Source: Ptiloglossa arizonensis
Taxonomy: Eukaryota; Arthropoda; Insecta; Hymenoptera; Colletidae
DNA: 64,000 nucleotides
Direction of reading: 5' to 3'
Assembly: GCF_051014685.1 (NCBI RefSeq)
Contig: NW_027478419.1
Coordinates: forward strand, 496,001 to 560,000
The notes beneath the pieces were generated by a model. It did no database searches. It was not told where the DNA came from and worked only from the letters and a program-made list of their open reading frames with translations. A program made the position numbers and the translations under genes. Below are positions 48,739 to 60,800 of this stretch, in pieces. The first letter of the stretch is position 1; every line of letters begins with the position of its first letter.

Positions 48739-50374
48739 TAGACACTCGCCCGATTACAACGGTATGCGTACTTTTCCCCTATGCCGTTCTAGTTACTCGT
48801 TTCGTGCATCAGAACTGCGAAAATTTTGAGTTTCTCAAGCGTTTCTTATTTCCAAACTGCCGTATCTCGCGAACGGATTGACCTATCCGCAAAATTTCTG
48901 TTGCGTCTGAAAGTAGAAACTCGCCCGATTACAACGGTATGTGTAGTTTTCCCCTAGGCCGTTCCAGTTATTCGTTTCGAGCATCAGAACTGCGAAAATT
49001 TTGAGTTTCTCAAGCGTTTCTTACATCCAAACGGCCATATCTCGCGAACGGATAGAACAATCCGCAAAATTTCTGTTGCATCTGAAAGTAGAAACTCACC
49101 CGATTACAACGGTATGCGTACTCTTCCCCTATGCCGTTCTAGTTACTCGTTTCGAGCATCAGAACTGCGAAAATTTTGAGTTCCTCAAGCGTTTCTTACA
49201 TCCAAACTGCCATATCTCGCGAACGGATTGCCGATCCGCAAAATTTCTGTTGCATCTGAAAGTAGAAACTCGCCCGATTACAACGGTATGCGCAATTTTC
49301 CCCTAGGCCGTTCTAGTTATTCGTTTCGAGCATCAGAACTGCGCAAATTTTGAGTTTCTCAAGCGTTTCTTACCTACAAACTGCCATATCTCGCGAACGG
49401 ATTGACCAATCCGCAAAATTTCTGTTGCGTCTGAAAGTAGAAACTCGCCCGATTACAACGGTGTGCGTACTATTCCCCTAGGCCGTTCTAGTTATTTCGT
49501 TTCGAGCATCAGAACTGCGCAAATTTTGAGTTTCTCAAGCGTTTCTTATATCCAAACTGCCATACTTCGCGAACGGATTGATCAATCCGCAAAATTTCTG
49601 TTGCATCTGAATGTAGAAACTCGCCCGATTACAACGGTATGCGCACTTTTCCCCTAGGCCGTTCTAGTTATTCGTTTCGAGCATCAGAACTGCGAAAATT
49701 TTGAGTTTCTCAAGCGTTTCTTACTTCCAAACTGCCATATCTCGCGAACGGATCGACCAATCCGCAAAATTTCTGTTGCATGTGCAAGTAGAAACTCGCC
49801 TGATTACAACGGTATGCGTACTTTTCCCCTAGGCCGTTCTAGTTATTCGTTTCGAGCATCAGAACTGCGAAAATTTTGAGTTTCTCAAGCGTTTCTTACT
49901 TCCAAACTGCCATATCTCGCGAACGGATCGACCAATCCGCAAAATTTCTGTTGCATGTGCAAGTAGAAACTCGCCCGATTAGAACGGTATGCGTACTTTT
50001 CCCCTAGGCCGTTCTAGTTATTCGTTTCGAGCATCAGAACTGCGAAAATTTTGAGTTTCTCAAGCGTTTCTTACCTCCAAACTGCCATATCTCGCGAACG
50101 GATTGATCAATCCGCAAAATTTCTGTTGCATCTGAAAGTAGAAACTCGCCCGATTACAACGGTATGCGTACTTTTCCCCTATGCCGTTCTAGTTACTCGT
50201 TTCGAGCATCAGAACTGCGAAAATTTTGAGTTTATCAAGCGTTTCTTATTTCCAAACTGCCATATCTCGCGAACGGATTGATCAATCCGCAAAATTTCTG
50301 TGGCATCTGAAAGTAGAAACTCGCCCGATTACAACGGTATGCGCACTTTTCCCCTAGGCGGTTCTAGTTATTCG

Positions 50375-51491
50375 TTTCGAGCATCAGAACTGCGAAAATT
50401 TTGAGTTTCTCAAGCGTTTCTTATTTCCAAACTGCCATATCTCGCCAACGGATCGACCAATCCGCAAAACTTCTGTTGCATGTGCAAGTAGAATCTCGCC
50501 CGATTACAACGGTATGCGTACTTTTCCCCTAGGCCGTTCTAGTTATTTCGTTTCGAGCATCAGAACTGCGCAAATTTTGAGTTTCTCAAGCGTTTCTTAT
50601 ATCCAAACTGCCATACTTCGCGAACGGATTGATCAATCCGCAAAATTTCTGTTGCATCTGAATGTAGAAACTCGCCCGATTACAACGGTATGCGCACTTT
50701 TCCCCTAGGCCGTTCTAGTTATTCGTGTCGAGCATCAGAACAGCGAAAATTTTGAGTTTCTCAAGCGTTTCTTACATCCAAACTGCCATATCTCGCGAAC
50801 GGATTGACCAATCCGCAAAATTTCTGTTGCATCTGAAAGTAGAAACTCGCCCGATTACAACGGTATGCTTACTTTTCCCCTATGCCGTTCTAGTTACTCG
50901 TTTCGAGCATCAGAACTGCGAAAATTTTGAGTTTCTCAAGCGTTTCTTATTTCCAAACTGCCATATCTCGCCAACGGATCGACCAATCCGCAAAACTTCT
51001 GTTGCATGTGCAAGTAGAATCTCGCCCGATTACAACGGTATGCGTACTTTTCCCCTAGGCCGTTCTAGTTATTTCGTTTCGAGCATCAGAACTGCGCAAA
51101 TTTTGAGTTTCTCAAGCGTTTCTTATATCCAAACTGCCATACCTCGCGAACGGATTGATCAATCCGCAAAATTTCTGTTGCATCTGAAAGTAGAAACTCG
51201 CCCGATTACAACGGTATGCGCACTTTTCCCCTAGGCCGTTCTAGTTATTCGTGTCGAGCATCAGAACTGCGAAAATTTTGAGTTTCTCAAGCGTTTCTTA
51301 CATCCAAACTGCCATATCTCGCGAACGGATTGACCAATCCCCAAAATTTCTGTTGCATCTGAATGTAGAAACTCGCCCGATTACAACGGTATCCTTACTT
51401 TTCCCCTATGCCGTTCTAGTTACTCGTTTCGAGCATCAGAACTGCGAAAATTTTGAGTTTCTCAAGCGTTTCTTATTTCCAAACTGCCATA
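50375..51491 (+). repeat. Three-monomer tandem duplication, 526-bp lag
   Basis: About 50,375-50,965 recurs at 50,901-51,491 (3 x 175 plus the extra T). Shared variants are TCTCGCCAACGG (loss of TCGCGA, near 50,441 and 50,967), CAAAACTTCTG, and the TTATTTCG monomer. Differences include CATACTTCGCG against CATACCTCGCG, GAATGTAG against GAAAGTAG, and GAACAGCG against GAACTGCG, so the copies have diverged noticeably. The extra base lets one reading frame stay open across this stretch, which has no coding significance. Confidence 0.75.
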
Positions 51492-53354
51492 TCTCGCGAA
51501 CGGATTGATCAATCCGCAAAATTTCTGCGGCATCTGAAAGTAGAAACTCGCCCGATTACAACGGTATGCGCACTTTTCCCCTAGGCCGTTCCAGTTATTC
51601 ATTTCGAGCATCAGAACTGCGAAAATTTTGAGTTTCTCAAGCGTTTCTTACCTCCAAACTGCCATATCTCGCGAACGGATTGATCAATCCGCAAAATTTC
51701 TGTTGCATGTGCAAGTAGAAACTCGCCTGATTACAACGGTATGCGTACTTTTCCCCTAGGCCGTTCTAGTTATTCGTTTCGAGCATCAGAACTGCGAAAA
51801 TTTTGAGTTTCTCAAGCGTTTCTTACCTCCAAACTGCCATATCTCGCGAACGGATTGATCAATCCGCAAAATTTCTGTTGCATGTGCAAGTAGAAACACG
51901 CCCGATTACAACGGTATGCGTACTTTTCCCCTATGCCGTTCTAGGTACTCGTTTCGAGCATCAGAACTGCGAAAATTTTGAGTTTATCAAGCGTTTCTTA
52001 TTTCCAAACTGCCATATCTCGCGAACGGATTGATCAATCCGCAAAATTTCTGTTGCATCTGAAAGTAGAAACTCGCCCGATTACAACCGTATGCACACTT
52101 TTCCCCTAGGCCGTTCTAGTTATTCGTGTCGAGCATCAGAACTGCGAAAATTTTGAGTTTCTCAAGCGTTTCTTACATCCAAACTGCCATATCTCGCGAA
52201 CGGATTGACCAATCCGCAAAATTTCTGTTGCATCTGAAAGTAGAAACTCGCCCGATTACAACGGTATGCGTACATTTCCCCTAGGCCGTTCTAGTTATTC
52301 GTTTCGAGCATCAGAACTGCGAAAATTTTGAGTTTCTCAAGCGTTTCTTACCTCCCAACTGCCATATCTCGCGAACGGATTGACCAATCCGCAAAATTTC
52401 TGTTGCGTCTGATAGTAGAAACTCGCCCGATTACAACGGTGTGCGTACTATTCCCCTAGGCCGTTCTAGTTACTCGTTTCGAGCATCAGAACTGCGAAAA
52501 TTTTGAGTTTCTCAAGCGTTTCTTATATCCAAACTGCCATATCTCGCGAACGGATTGATCAATCCGCAAAATTTCTGTTGGATCTGAAAGTAGAAACTCG
52601 CCCGATTACAACGGTATGCGCACTTTTCCCCTAGGCCGTTCTAGTTATTCGTGTCGAGCATCAGAACTGCGAAAATTTTGAGTTTCTCAACCGTTTCTTA
52701 TTTCCAAACTGCCATATCTCGCGAACGGATCGACCAATCCGCAAAATTTCTGTTGCATGTGCAAGTAGAATCTCGCCCGACTACAACGGTATGCGTACTT
52801 TTCCCCTAGGCCGTTCTAGTTATTCGTGTCGAGCATCAGAACTGCGAAAATTTTGAGTTTCTCTAGCGTTTCTTACATCCAAACTGCCATATCTCGCGAA
52901 CGGATTGACCTATCCGCAAAATTTCTGTTGCGTCTGAAAGTAGAAACTCGCCCGATTTCAACGGTGGGTGTAGTTTTCCCCTAGGCCGTTCTAGTTATTC
53001 GTTTCGAGCATCAGAACTGCGAAAATTTTGAGTTTCTCAAGCGTTTCTTACCTCCAAACTGCCATATCTCGCGAACGGATTGATCAATTCGCAAAATTTC
53101 TGCGGCATCTGAAAGTAGAAACTCGCCCGATTACAACGGTATGCGCACTTTTCCCCTAGGCCGTTCCAGTTATTCATTTCGAGCATCAGAACTGCGAAAA
53201 TTTTGAGTTTCTCAAGCGTTTCTTACCTCCAAACTGCCATATCTCGCGAACGGATTGACCTATCCGCAAAATTTCTGTTGCGTCTGAAAGTAGAAACTCG
53301 CCCGATTACAACGGTGGGTGTAGTTTTCCCCTAGGCCGTTCTAGTTATTCGTTT

Positions 53355-54225
53355 CGAGCATCAGAACTGCGAAAATTTTGAGTTTCTCAAGCGTTTCTTA
53401 TTTCCAAACTGCCATATCTCGCGAACGGATTGATCAATCCGCAAAATTTCTGCGGCATCTGAAAGCAGAAACTCGCCCGATTACAACGGTATGCGCACTT
53501 TTCCCCTAGGCCGTTCCAGTTATTCATTTCGAGCATCAGAACTGCGAAAATTTTGAGTTTCTCAAGCGTTTCTTACATCCAAACTGCCATATCTCGCGAA
53601 CGGATCGACCAATCCGCAAAATTTCTGTTGCATGTGCAAGTAGAAACTCGCCCGATTACAACGGTATGCGTACTTTTCCCCTAGGCCGTTCTAGTTATTC
53701 GTGTCGAGCATCAGAACTGCGAAAATTTTGAGTTTCTCAAGCGTTTCTTACATCCAAACTGCCATATCTCGCGAACGGATTGACCAATCCGCAAAATTTC
53801 TGTTGCATCGGAAAGTAGAAACTCGCCCGATTACAACGGTATGCGTACTTTTCCCCTATGCCGTTCTAGTTACTCGTTTCGAGCATCAGAACTGCGAAAA
53901 TTTTGAGTTTCTCAAGCGTTTCTTATTTCCAAACTGCCATATCTCGCGAACGGATTGATCAATCCGCAAAATTTCTGCGGCATCTGAAAGCAGAAACTCG
54001 CCCGATTACAACGGTATGCGCACTTTTCCCCTAGGCCGTTCCAGTTATTCATTTCGAGCATCAGAACTGCGAAAATTTTGAGTTTCTCAAGCGTTTCTTA
54101 CATCCAAACTGCCATATCTCGCGAACGGATCGACCAATCCGCAAAATTTCTGTTGCATCTGCAAGTAGAAACTAGCCCGATTGCAACGGTATGCGTACTT
54201 TCCCCCTAGGCCGTTCTAGTTATTC
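53355..54225 (+). repeat. Five-monomer block copied at a lag of 1,750 bp
   Basis: Corresponds to about 55,105-55,975. The block contains two CTGCGGCATC/GAAAGCAG monomers, a GCATGTGCAAG monomer, and a monomer with GCATCTGCAAG, AACTAGCCC, GATTGCAACGG and CTTTCCCCC. A similar last monomer is also at about 58,130 and 62,850, so this unit spread more than once in the right flank. One difference is CATCGGAAAG against CATGTGAAAG. Confidence 0.75.
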
Positions 54226-55969
54226 GTTTCGAGCATCAGAACTGCGAAAATTTTGAGTTTCTCAAGCGTTTCTTGCTTCCAAACTGCCATATCTCGCGAA
54301 CGGATCGACCCATCCGCAAAATTTCTGTTGCATATGCAAGTAGAAACTCGCCCGATTAGAACGGTGTGCGTACTATTCCCCTAGGCCGTTCTAGTTACTC
54401 GTTTCGAGCATCAGAACTGCGAAAATTTTGAGTTTATCAAGCGTTTCTTATTTCCAAACTGCCATATCTCGCGAACGGATTGATCAATCCGCAAAATTTC
54501 TGTGGCATCTGAAAGTAGAAACTCGCCCGATTACAACGGTGTGCGTACTATTCCCCTAGGCCGTTCTAGTTACTCGTTTCGAGCATCAGAACTGCGAAAA
54601 TTTTGAGTTTCTCAAGCGTTTCTTATATCCAAACTGCCATATCTCGCGAACGGATTGATCACTCCGCAAAATTTCTGTTGGTTCTGAAAGTAGAAACTCG
54701 CCCGATTACAACGGTATGCGCACTTTTCCCCTAGGCAGTTCTAGTTATTCGTGTCGAGGATCAGAACTGCGAAAATTTTGAGTTTCTGAAGCGTTTCTTA
54801 CATCCAAACTGCCATACCTCGCGAACGGATTGACCAATCCGCAAAATTTCTGTTGCATCTGAAAGTAGAAACTCGCCCGATTACAACGGTACGCGTACTT
54901 TTCCCCTAGGCCGTTCTAGTTATTCGTTTCGAGCATCAGAACTGCGAAAATTTTGAGTTTCTCAAGCGTTTCTTATTTCCAAACTGCCATATCTCACGAA
55001 CGGATTGATCAATTCGCAAAATTTCTGCAGCGTCTGAAAGTAGAAACTCGCCCGATTACAACGGTATGCGCACTTTTCCCCTAGGCCGTTCCAGTTATTC
55101 ATTTCGAGCATCAGAACTGCGAAAATTTTGAGTTTCTCAAGCGTTTCTTATTTCCAAACTGCCATATCTCGCGAACGGATTGATCAATCCGCAAAATTTC
55201 TGCGGCATCTGAAAGCAGAAACTCGCCCGATTACAACGGTATGCGCACTTTTCCCCTAGGCCGTTCCAGTTATTCATTTCGAGCATCAGAACTGCGAAAA
55301 TTTTGAGTTTCTCAAGCGTTTCTTACATCCAAACTGCCATATCTCGCGAACGGATCGACCAATCCGCAAAATTTCTGTTGCATGTGCAAGTAGAAACTCG
55401 CCCGATTACAACGGTATGCGTACTTTTCCCCGAGGCCGTTCTAGTTATTCGTGTCGAGCATCAGAACTGCGAAAATTTTGAGTTTCTCAAGCGTTTCTTA
55501 CATCCAAACTGCCATATCTCGCGAACGGATTGACCAATCCGCAAAATTTCTGTTGCATGTGAAAGTAGAAACTCGCCCGATTACAACGGTATGCGTACTT
55601 TTCCCCTATGCCGTTCTAGTTACTCGTTTCGAGCATCAGAACTGCGAAAATTTTGAGTTTCTCAAGCGTTTCTTATTTCCAAACTGCCATATCTCGCGAA
55701 CGGATTGATCAATCCGCAAAATTTCTGCGGCATCTGAAAGCAGAAACTCGCCCGATTACAACGGTATGCGCACTTTTCCCCTAGGCCGTTCCAGTTATTC
55801 ATTTCGAGCATCAGAACTGCGAAAATTTTGAGTTTCTCAAGCGTTTCTTACATCCAAACTGCCATATCTCGCGAACGGATCGACCAATCCGCAAAATTTC
55901 TGTTGCATCTGCAAGTAGAAACTAGCCCGATTGCAACGGTATGCGTACTTTCCCCCTAGGCCGTTCTAG

Positions 55970-56985
55970 TTATTCGTGTCGAGGATCAGAACTGCGAAAA
56001 TTTTGAGTTTCTCAAGCGTTTCTTACATCCAAACTGCCATATCTCGCGAACGGATTGACCAATCCGCAAAATTTCTGTTGCATCTGAAAGTAGAAACTCG
56101 CCCGATTACAACGGTACGCGTACTTTTCCCCTAGGCCGTTCTAGTTATTCGTTTCGAGCATCAGAACTGCGAAAATTTTGAGTTTCTCAAGCGTTTCTTA
56201 TTTCCAAACTGCCGTATCTCACGAACGGATTGATCAATTCGCAAAATTTCTGCAGCGTCTGAAAGTAGAAACCCGCCCGATTACAACGGTATGCGCACTT
56301 TTCCCCTAGGCCGTTCCAGTTATTCATTTCGAGCATCAGAACTGCGAAAATTTTGAGTTTCTCAAGCGTTTCTTACCTCCAAACAGCCATGTCTCGCGAA
56401 CGGATTGACCTATCCGCAAAATTTCTGTTGCGTCTGAAAGTAGAAACTCGCCCGATTACAACGGTGGGTGTAGTTTTCCCCTAGGCCGTTCTAGTTATTC
56501 GTTTCGAGCATCAGAACTGCGAAAATTTTGAGTTTCTCAAGCGTTTCTTACCTCCAAACTGCCATATCTCGCGAACGGATTGATCAATCCACAACATTTC
56601 TGTTGCATCTGAAAGTAGAAACTCGCCCGATTACAACGGTATGCGTACTTTTCCCCTATGCCGTTCTAGTTATTCGTTTCGAGCATCAGAACTGCGAAAA
56701 TTTTGAGTTTCTCAAGCGTTTCTTACTTCCAAACTGCCATATCTCGCGAACGGATCGACCAATCCGCAAAATTTCTGTTGCATGTGCAAGTAGAAACTCG
56801 CCCGATTACAACGGTATGCGTACTTTTCCCCTAGGCCGTTCTAGTTATTCGTGTCGAGCATCAGAACTGCGAAAATTTTGAGTTTCTCAAGCGTTTCATA
56901 CATCCAAACTGCCATATCTCGCGAACGGATTGACCAATCCGCAAAATTTCTGTTGCATCTGAAAGTAGAAACTCGCCCGATTACA
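55970..56985 (+). repeat. Block copied at a lag of about 3,850 bp
   Basis: Corresponds to about 59,822-60,835. Shared private variants are GTGTCGAGGATCAG (55,981 and 59,832), TCTCACGAACGG, AAACAGCCATGTC, CCACAACATTTC (56,589 and 60,440) and GCGTTTCATACATCC (56,890 and 60,740). The lag falls from 3,851 to 3,850 because the second copy has lost one base inside the palindrome (GACCAACCGC, near 60,612). Confidence 0.8.
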
Positions 56986-57024
56986 ACGGTATGCGTACTT
57001 TTCCCCTATGCCGTTCTAGTTACT

Positions 57025-57876
57025 CGTTTCGAGCATCAGAACTGCGAAAATTTTGAGTTTCTCAAGCGTTTCTTATTTCCAAACTGCCATATCTCGCGAA
57101 CGGATTGATCAATCCGCAAAATTTCTGCGGCATCTGAAAGCAGAAACTCGCCCGATTACAACGGTATGCGCACTTTTCCCCTAGGCCGTTCCAGTTATTC
57201 ATTTCGAGCATCAGAACTGCGAAAATTTTGAGTTTCTCAAGCGTTTCTTACATCCAAACTGCCATATCTCGCGAACGGATCGACCAATCCGCAAAATTTC
57301 TGTTGCATGTGCAAGTAGAAACTCGCCCGATTACAACGGTATGCGTACTTTTCCCCTAGGCCGTTCTAGTTATTCGTGTCGAGCATCAGAACTGCGAAAA
57401 TTTTGAGTTTCTCTAGCGTTTCTTACTTCCAAACTGCCATATCTCGCGAACGGATCGACCCATCCGCAAAATTTCTGTTGCATATGCAAGTAGAAACTCG
57501 CCCGATTAGAACTGTGTGCGTACTATTCCCCTAGGCCGTTCTAGTTACTCGTTTCGAGCATCAGAACTGCGAAAATTTTGAGTTTATCAAGCGTTTCTTA
57601 TTTCCAAACTGCCATATCTCGCGAACAGATTGATCAATCCGCAAAATTTCTGTGGCATCTGAAAGTAGAAACTCGCCCGATTACAACGGTATGCGCACTT
57701 TTCCCCTAGGCGGTTCTAGTTATTCGTTTCGAGCATCAGAACTGCGAAAATTTTGAGTTTCTCAAGCGTTTCTTATTTCCAAACTGCCATATCTCGCGAA
57801 CGGATCGCCCAATCCGCAAAATTTCAGTTGCATGTGCAAGTAGAATCTCGCCCGATTACAACGGTATGCGTACTTT
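57025..57876 (+). repeat. Five-monomer block copied at a lag of 1,575 bp
   Basis: Corresponds to about 58,600-59,451. Shared private variants are GCATATGCAAG (57,481 and 59,056), GATTAGAACTGTG, AACAGATTG, loop CGCCCA and CAAAATTTCAG (57,817 and 59,392). The copies then pass into different monomers: CCCCTATGCC after 57,876, and CCCCTAGGCC followed by TTATATCG after 59,451. Confidence 0.8.
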
Positions 57877-60800
57877 TCCCCTATGCCGTTCTAGTTACTC
57901 GTTTCGAGCATCAGAACTGCGAAAATTTTGAGTTTCTCAAGCGTTTCTTATTTCCAAACTGCCATATCTCGCGAACGGATTGATCAATCCGCAAAATTTC
58001 TGCGGCATCTGAAAGCAGAAACTCGCCCGATTACAACGGTATGAGCACTTTTCCCCTAGGCCGTTCCAGTTATTCATTTCGAGCATCAGAACTGCGAAAA
58101 TTTTGAGTTTCTCAAGCGTTTCTTACATCCAAACTGCCATATCTCGCGAACGGATCGACCAATCCGCAAAATTTCTGTTGCATCTGCAAGTAGAAACTAG
58201 CCCGATTGCAACGGTATGCGTACTTTCCCCCTAGGCCGTTCTAGTTATTCGTTTCGAGCATCAGAACTGCGAAAATTTTGAGTTTCTCAAGCGTTTCTTA
58301 CCTCCAAACTGCCATATCTCGCGAACGGATTGATTAATTCGCAAAATTTCTGCGGCATCTGAAAGTAGAAACTCGCCCGATTACAACGGTATGCGCACTT
58401 TTCCCCTAGGCCGTTCCAGTTATTCATTTCGAGCATCAGAACTGCGAAAATTTTGAGTTTCTCAAGCGTTTCTTACCTCCAAACTGCCATATCTCGCGAA
58501 CGGATTGACCTATCCGCAAAATTTCTGTTGCGTCTGAAAGTAGAAACTCGCCCGATTACAACGGTGGGTGTAGTTTTCCCCTAGGCCGTTCTAGTTATTC
58601 GTTTCGAGCATCAGAACTGCGAAAATTTTGAGTTTCTCAAGCGTTTCTTATTTCCAAACTGCCATATCTCGCGAACGGATTGATCAATCCGCAAAATTTC
58701 TGCGGCATCTGAAAGCAGAAACTCGCCCGATTACAACGGTATGCGCACTTTTCCCCTAGGCCGTTCCAGTTATTCATTTCGAGCATCAGAACTGCGAAAA
58801 TTTTGAGTTTCTCAAGCGTTTCTTACATCCAAACTGCCATATCTCGCGAACGGATCGACCAATCCGCAAAATTTCTGTTGCATGTGCAAGTAGAAACTCG
58901 CCCGATTACAACGGTATGCGTACTTTTCCCCTAGGCCGTTCTAGTTATTCGTGTCGAGCATCAGAACTGCGAAAATTTTGAGTTTCTCTAGCGTTTCTTA
59001 CTTCCAAACTGCCATATCTCGCGAACGGATCGACCCATCCGCAAAATTTCTGTTGCATATGCAAGTAGAAACTCGCCCGATTAGAACTGTGTGCGTACTA
59101 TTCCCCTAGGCCGTTCTAGTTACTCGTTTCGAGCATCAGAACTGCGAAAATTTTGAGTTTATCAAGCGTTTCTTATTTCCAAACTGCCATATCTCGCGAA
59201 CAGATTGATCAATCCGCAAAATTTCTGTGGCATCTGAAAGTAGAAACTCGCCCGATTACAACGGTATGCGCACTTTTCCCCTAGGCGGTTCTAGTTATTC
59301 GTTTCGAGCATCAGAACTGCGAAAATTTTGAGTTTCTCAAGCGTTTCTTATTTCCAAACTGCCATATCTCGCGAACGGATCGCCCAATCCGCAAAATTTC
59401 AGTTGCATGTGCAAGTAGAATCTCGCCCGATTACAACGGTATGCGTACTTTTCCCCTAGGCCGTTCTAGTTATATCGTTTCGAGCATCAGAACTGCGCAA
59501 ATTTTGAGTTTCTCAAGCGTTTCTTACCTCCCAACTGCCATATCTCGCGAACGGATTGACCAATCCGCAAAATTTCTGTTGCGTCTGAAAGTAGAAACTC
59601 GCCCGATTACAACGGTGTGCGTACTATTCCCCTAGGCCGTTCTAGTTACTCGTTTCGAGCATCAGAACTGCGAAAATTTTGAGTTTCTCAAGCGTTTCTT
59701 ATATCCAAACTGCCATATCTCGCGAACGGATTGATCAATCCGCAAAATTTCTGTTGGATCTGAAAGTAGAAACTCGCCCGATTACAACGGTATGCGCACT
59801 TTTCCCCTAGGCCGTTCTAGTTATTCGTGTCGAGGATCAGAACTGCGAAAATTTTGAGTTTCTCAAGCGTTTCTTACATCCAAACTGCCATATCTCGCGA
59901 ACGGATTGACCAATCCGCAAAATTTCTGTTGCATCTGAAAGTAGAAACTCGCCCGATTACAACGGTGCGCGTACTTTTCCCCTAGGCCGTTCTAGTTATT
60001 CGTTTCGAGCATCAGAACTGCGAAAATTTTGAGTTTCTCAAGCGTTTCTTATTTCCAAACTGCCATATCTCACGAACGGATTGATCAATTCGCAAAATTT
60101 CTGCGGCGTCTGAAAGTAGAAACTCGCCCGATTACAACGGTATGCGCACTTTTCCCCTAGGCCGTTCCAGTTATTCATTTCGAGCATCAGAACTGCGAAA
60201 ATTTTGAGTTTCTCAAGCGTTTCTTACCTCCAAACAGCCATGTCTCGCGAACGGATTGACCTATCCGCAAAATTTCTGTTGCGTCTGAAAGTAGAAACTC
60301 GCCCGATTACAACGGTGGGTGTAGTTTTCCCCTAGGCCGTTCTAGTTATTCGTTTCGAGCATCAGAACTGCGAAAATTTTGAGTTTCTCAAGCGTTTCTT
60401 ACCTCCAAACTGCCATATCTCGCGAACGGATTGATCAATCCACAACATTTCTGTTGCATCTGAAAGTAGAAACTCGCCCGATTACAACGGTATGCGTACT
60501 TTTCCCCTATGCCGTTCTAGTTATTCGTTTCGAGCATCAGAACTGCGAAAATTTTGAGTTTCTCAAGCGTTTCTTACTTCCAAACTGCCATATCTCGCGA
60601 ACGGATCGACCAACCGCAAAATTTCTGTTGCATGTGCAAGTAGAAACTCGCCCGATTACAACGGTATGCGTACTTTTCCCCTAGGCCGTTCTAGTTATTC
60701 GTGTCGAGCATCAGAACTGCGAAAATTTTGAGTTTCTCAAGCGTTTCATACATCCAAACTGCCATATCTCGCGAACGGATTGACCAATCCGCAAAATTTC

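Larger units (their letters stand above)
6946..49300 (+). repeat. Core domain of the array
   Basis: About 242 monomers with subfamilies that I do not find in the flanks. Markers are AAACTGAAATATC with GAAAGTGGAAAC (first near 9,315, last near 48,680), the 174-bp monomer with GATTGCCGATCC (12 copies, 9,162 to 49,227), the extra-A monomer with CTGCAG (five copies), AAACGGCC with loop TGAACA (also in the transition block), and TTTTGTGTTTCTC. Flank markers (CCTCCC, TTATTTCG, CTGCGGCATC) are absent from about 6.3 kb to about 49 kb. The domain consists of layered block duplications, listed separately. This pattern fits a younger expansion inside an older flank-type array, which is inference. Confidence 0.75.

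Noticed and set aside
50725..51234. Longest open frame, 169 residues, on the + strand
   Set aside because: It is satellite sequence read through three monomers. The frame stays open because a 176-bp monomer and point variants remove stops. The same peptide fragments recur in other frames throughout the array, and copies with stops are equally common, so there is no coding constraint.
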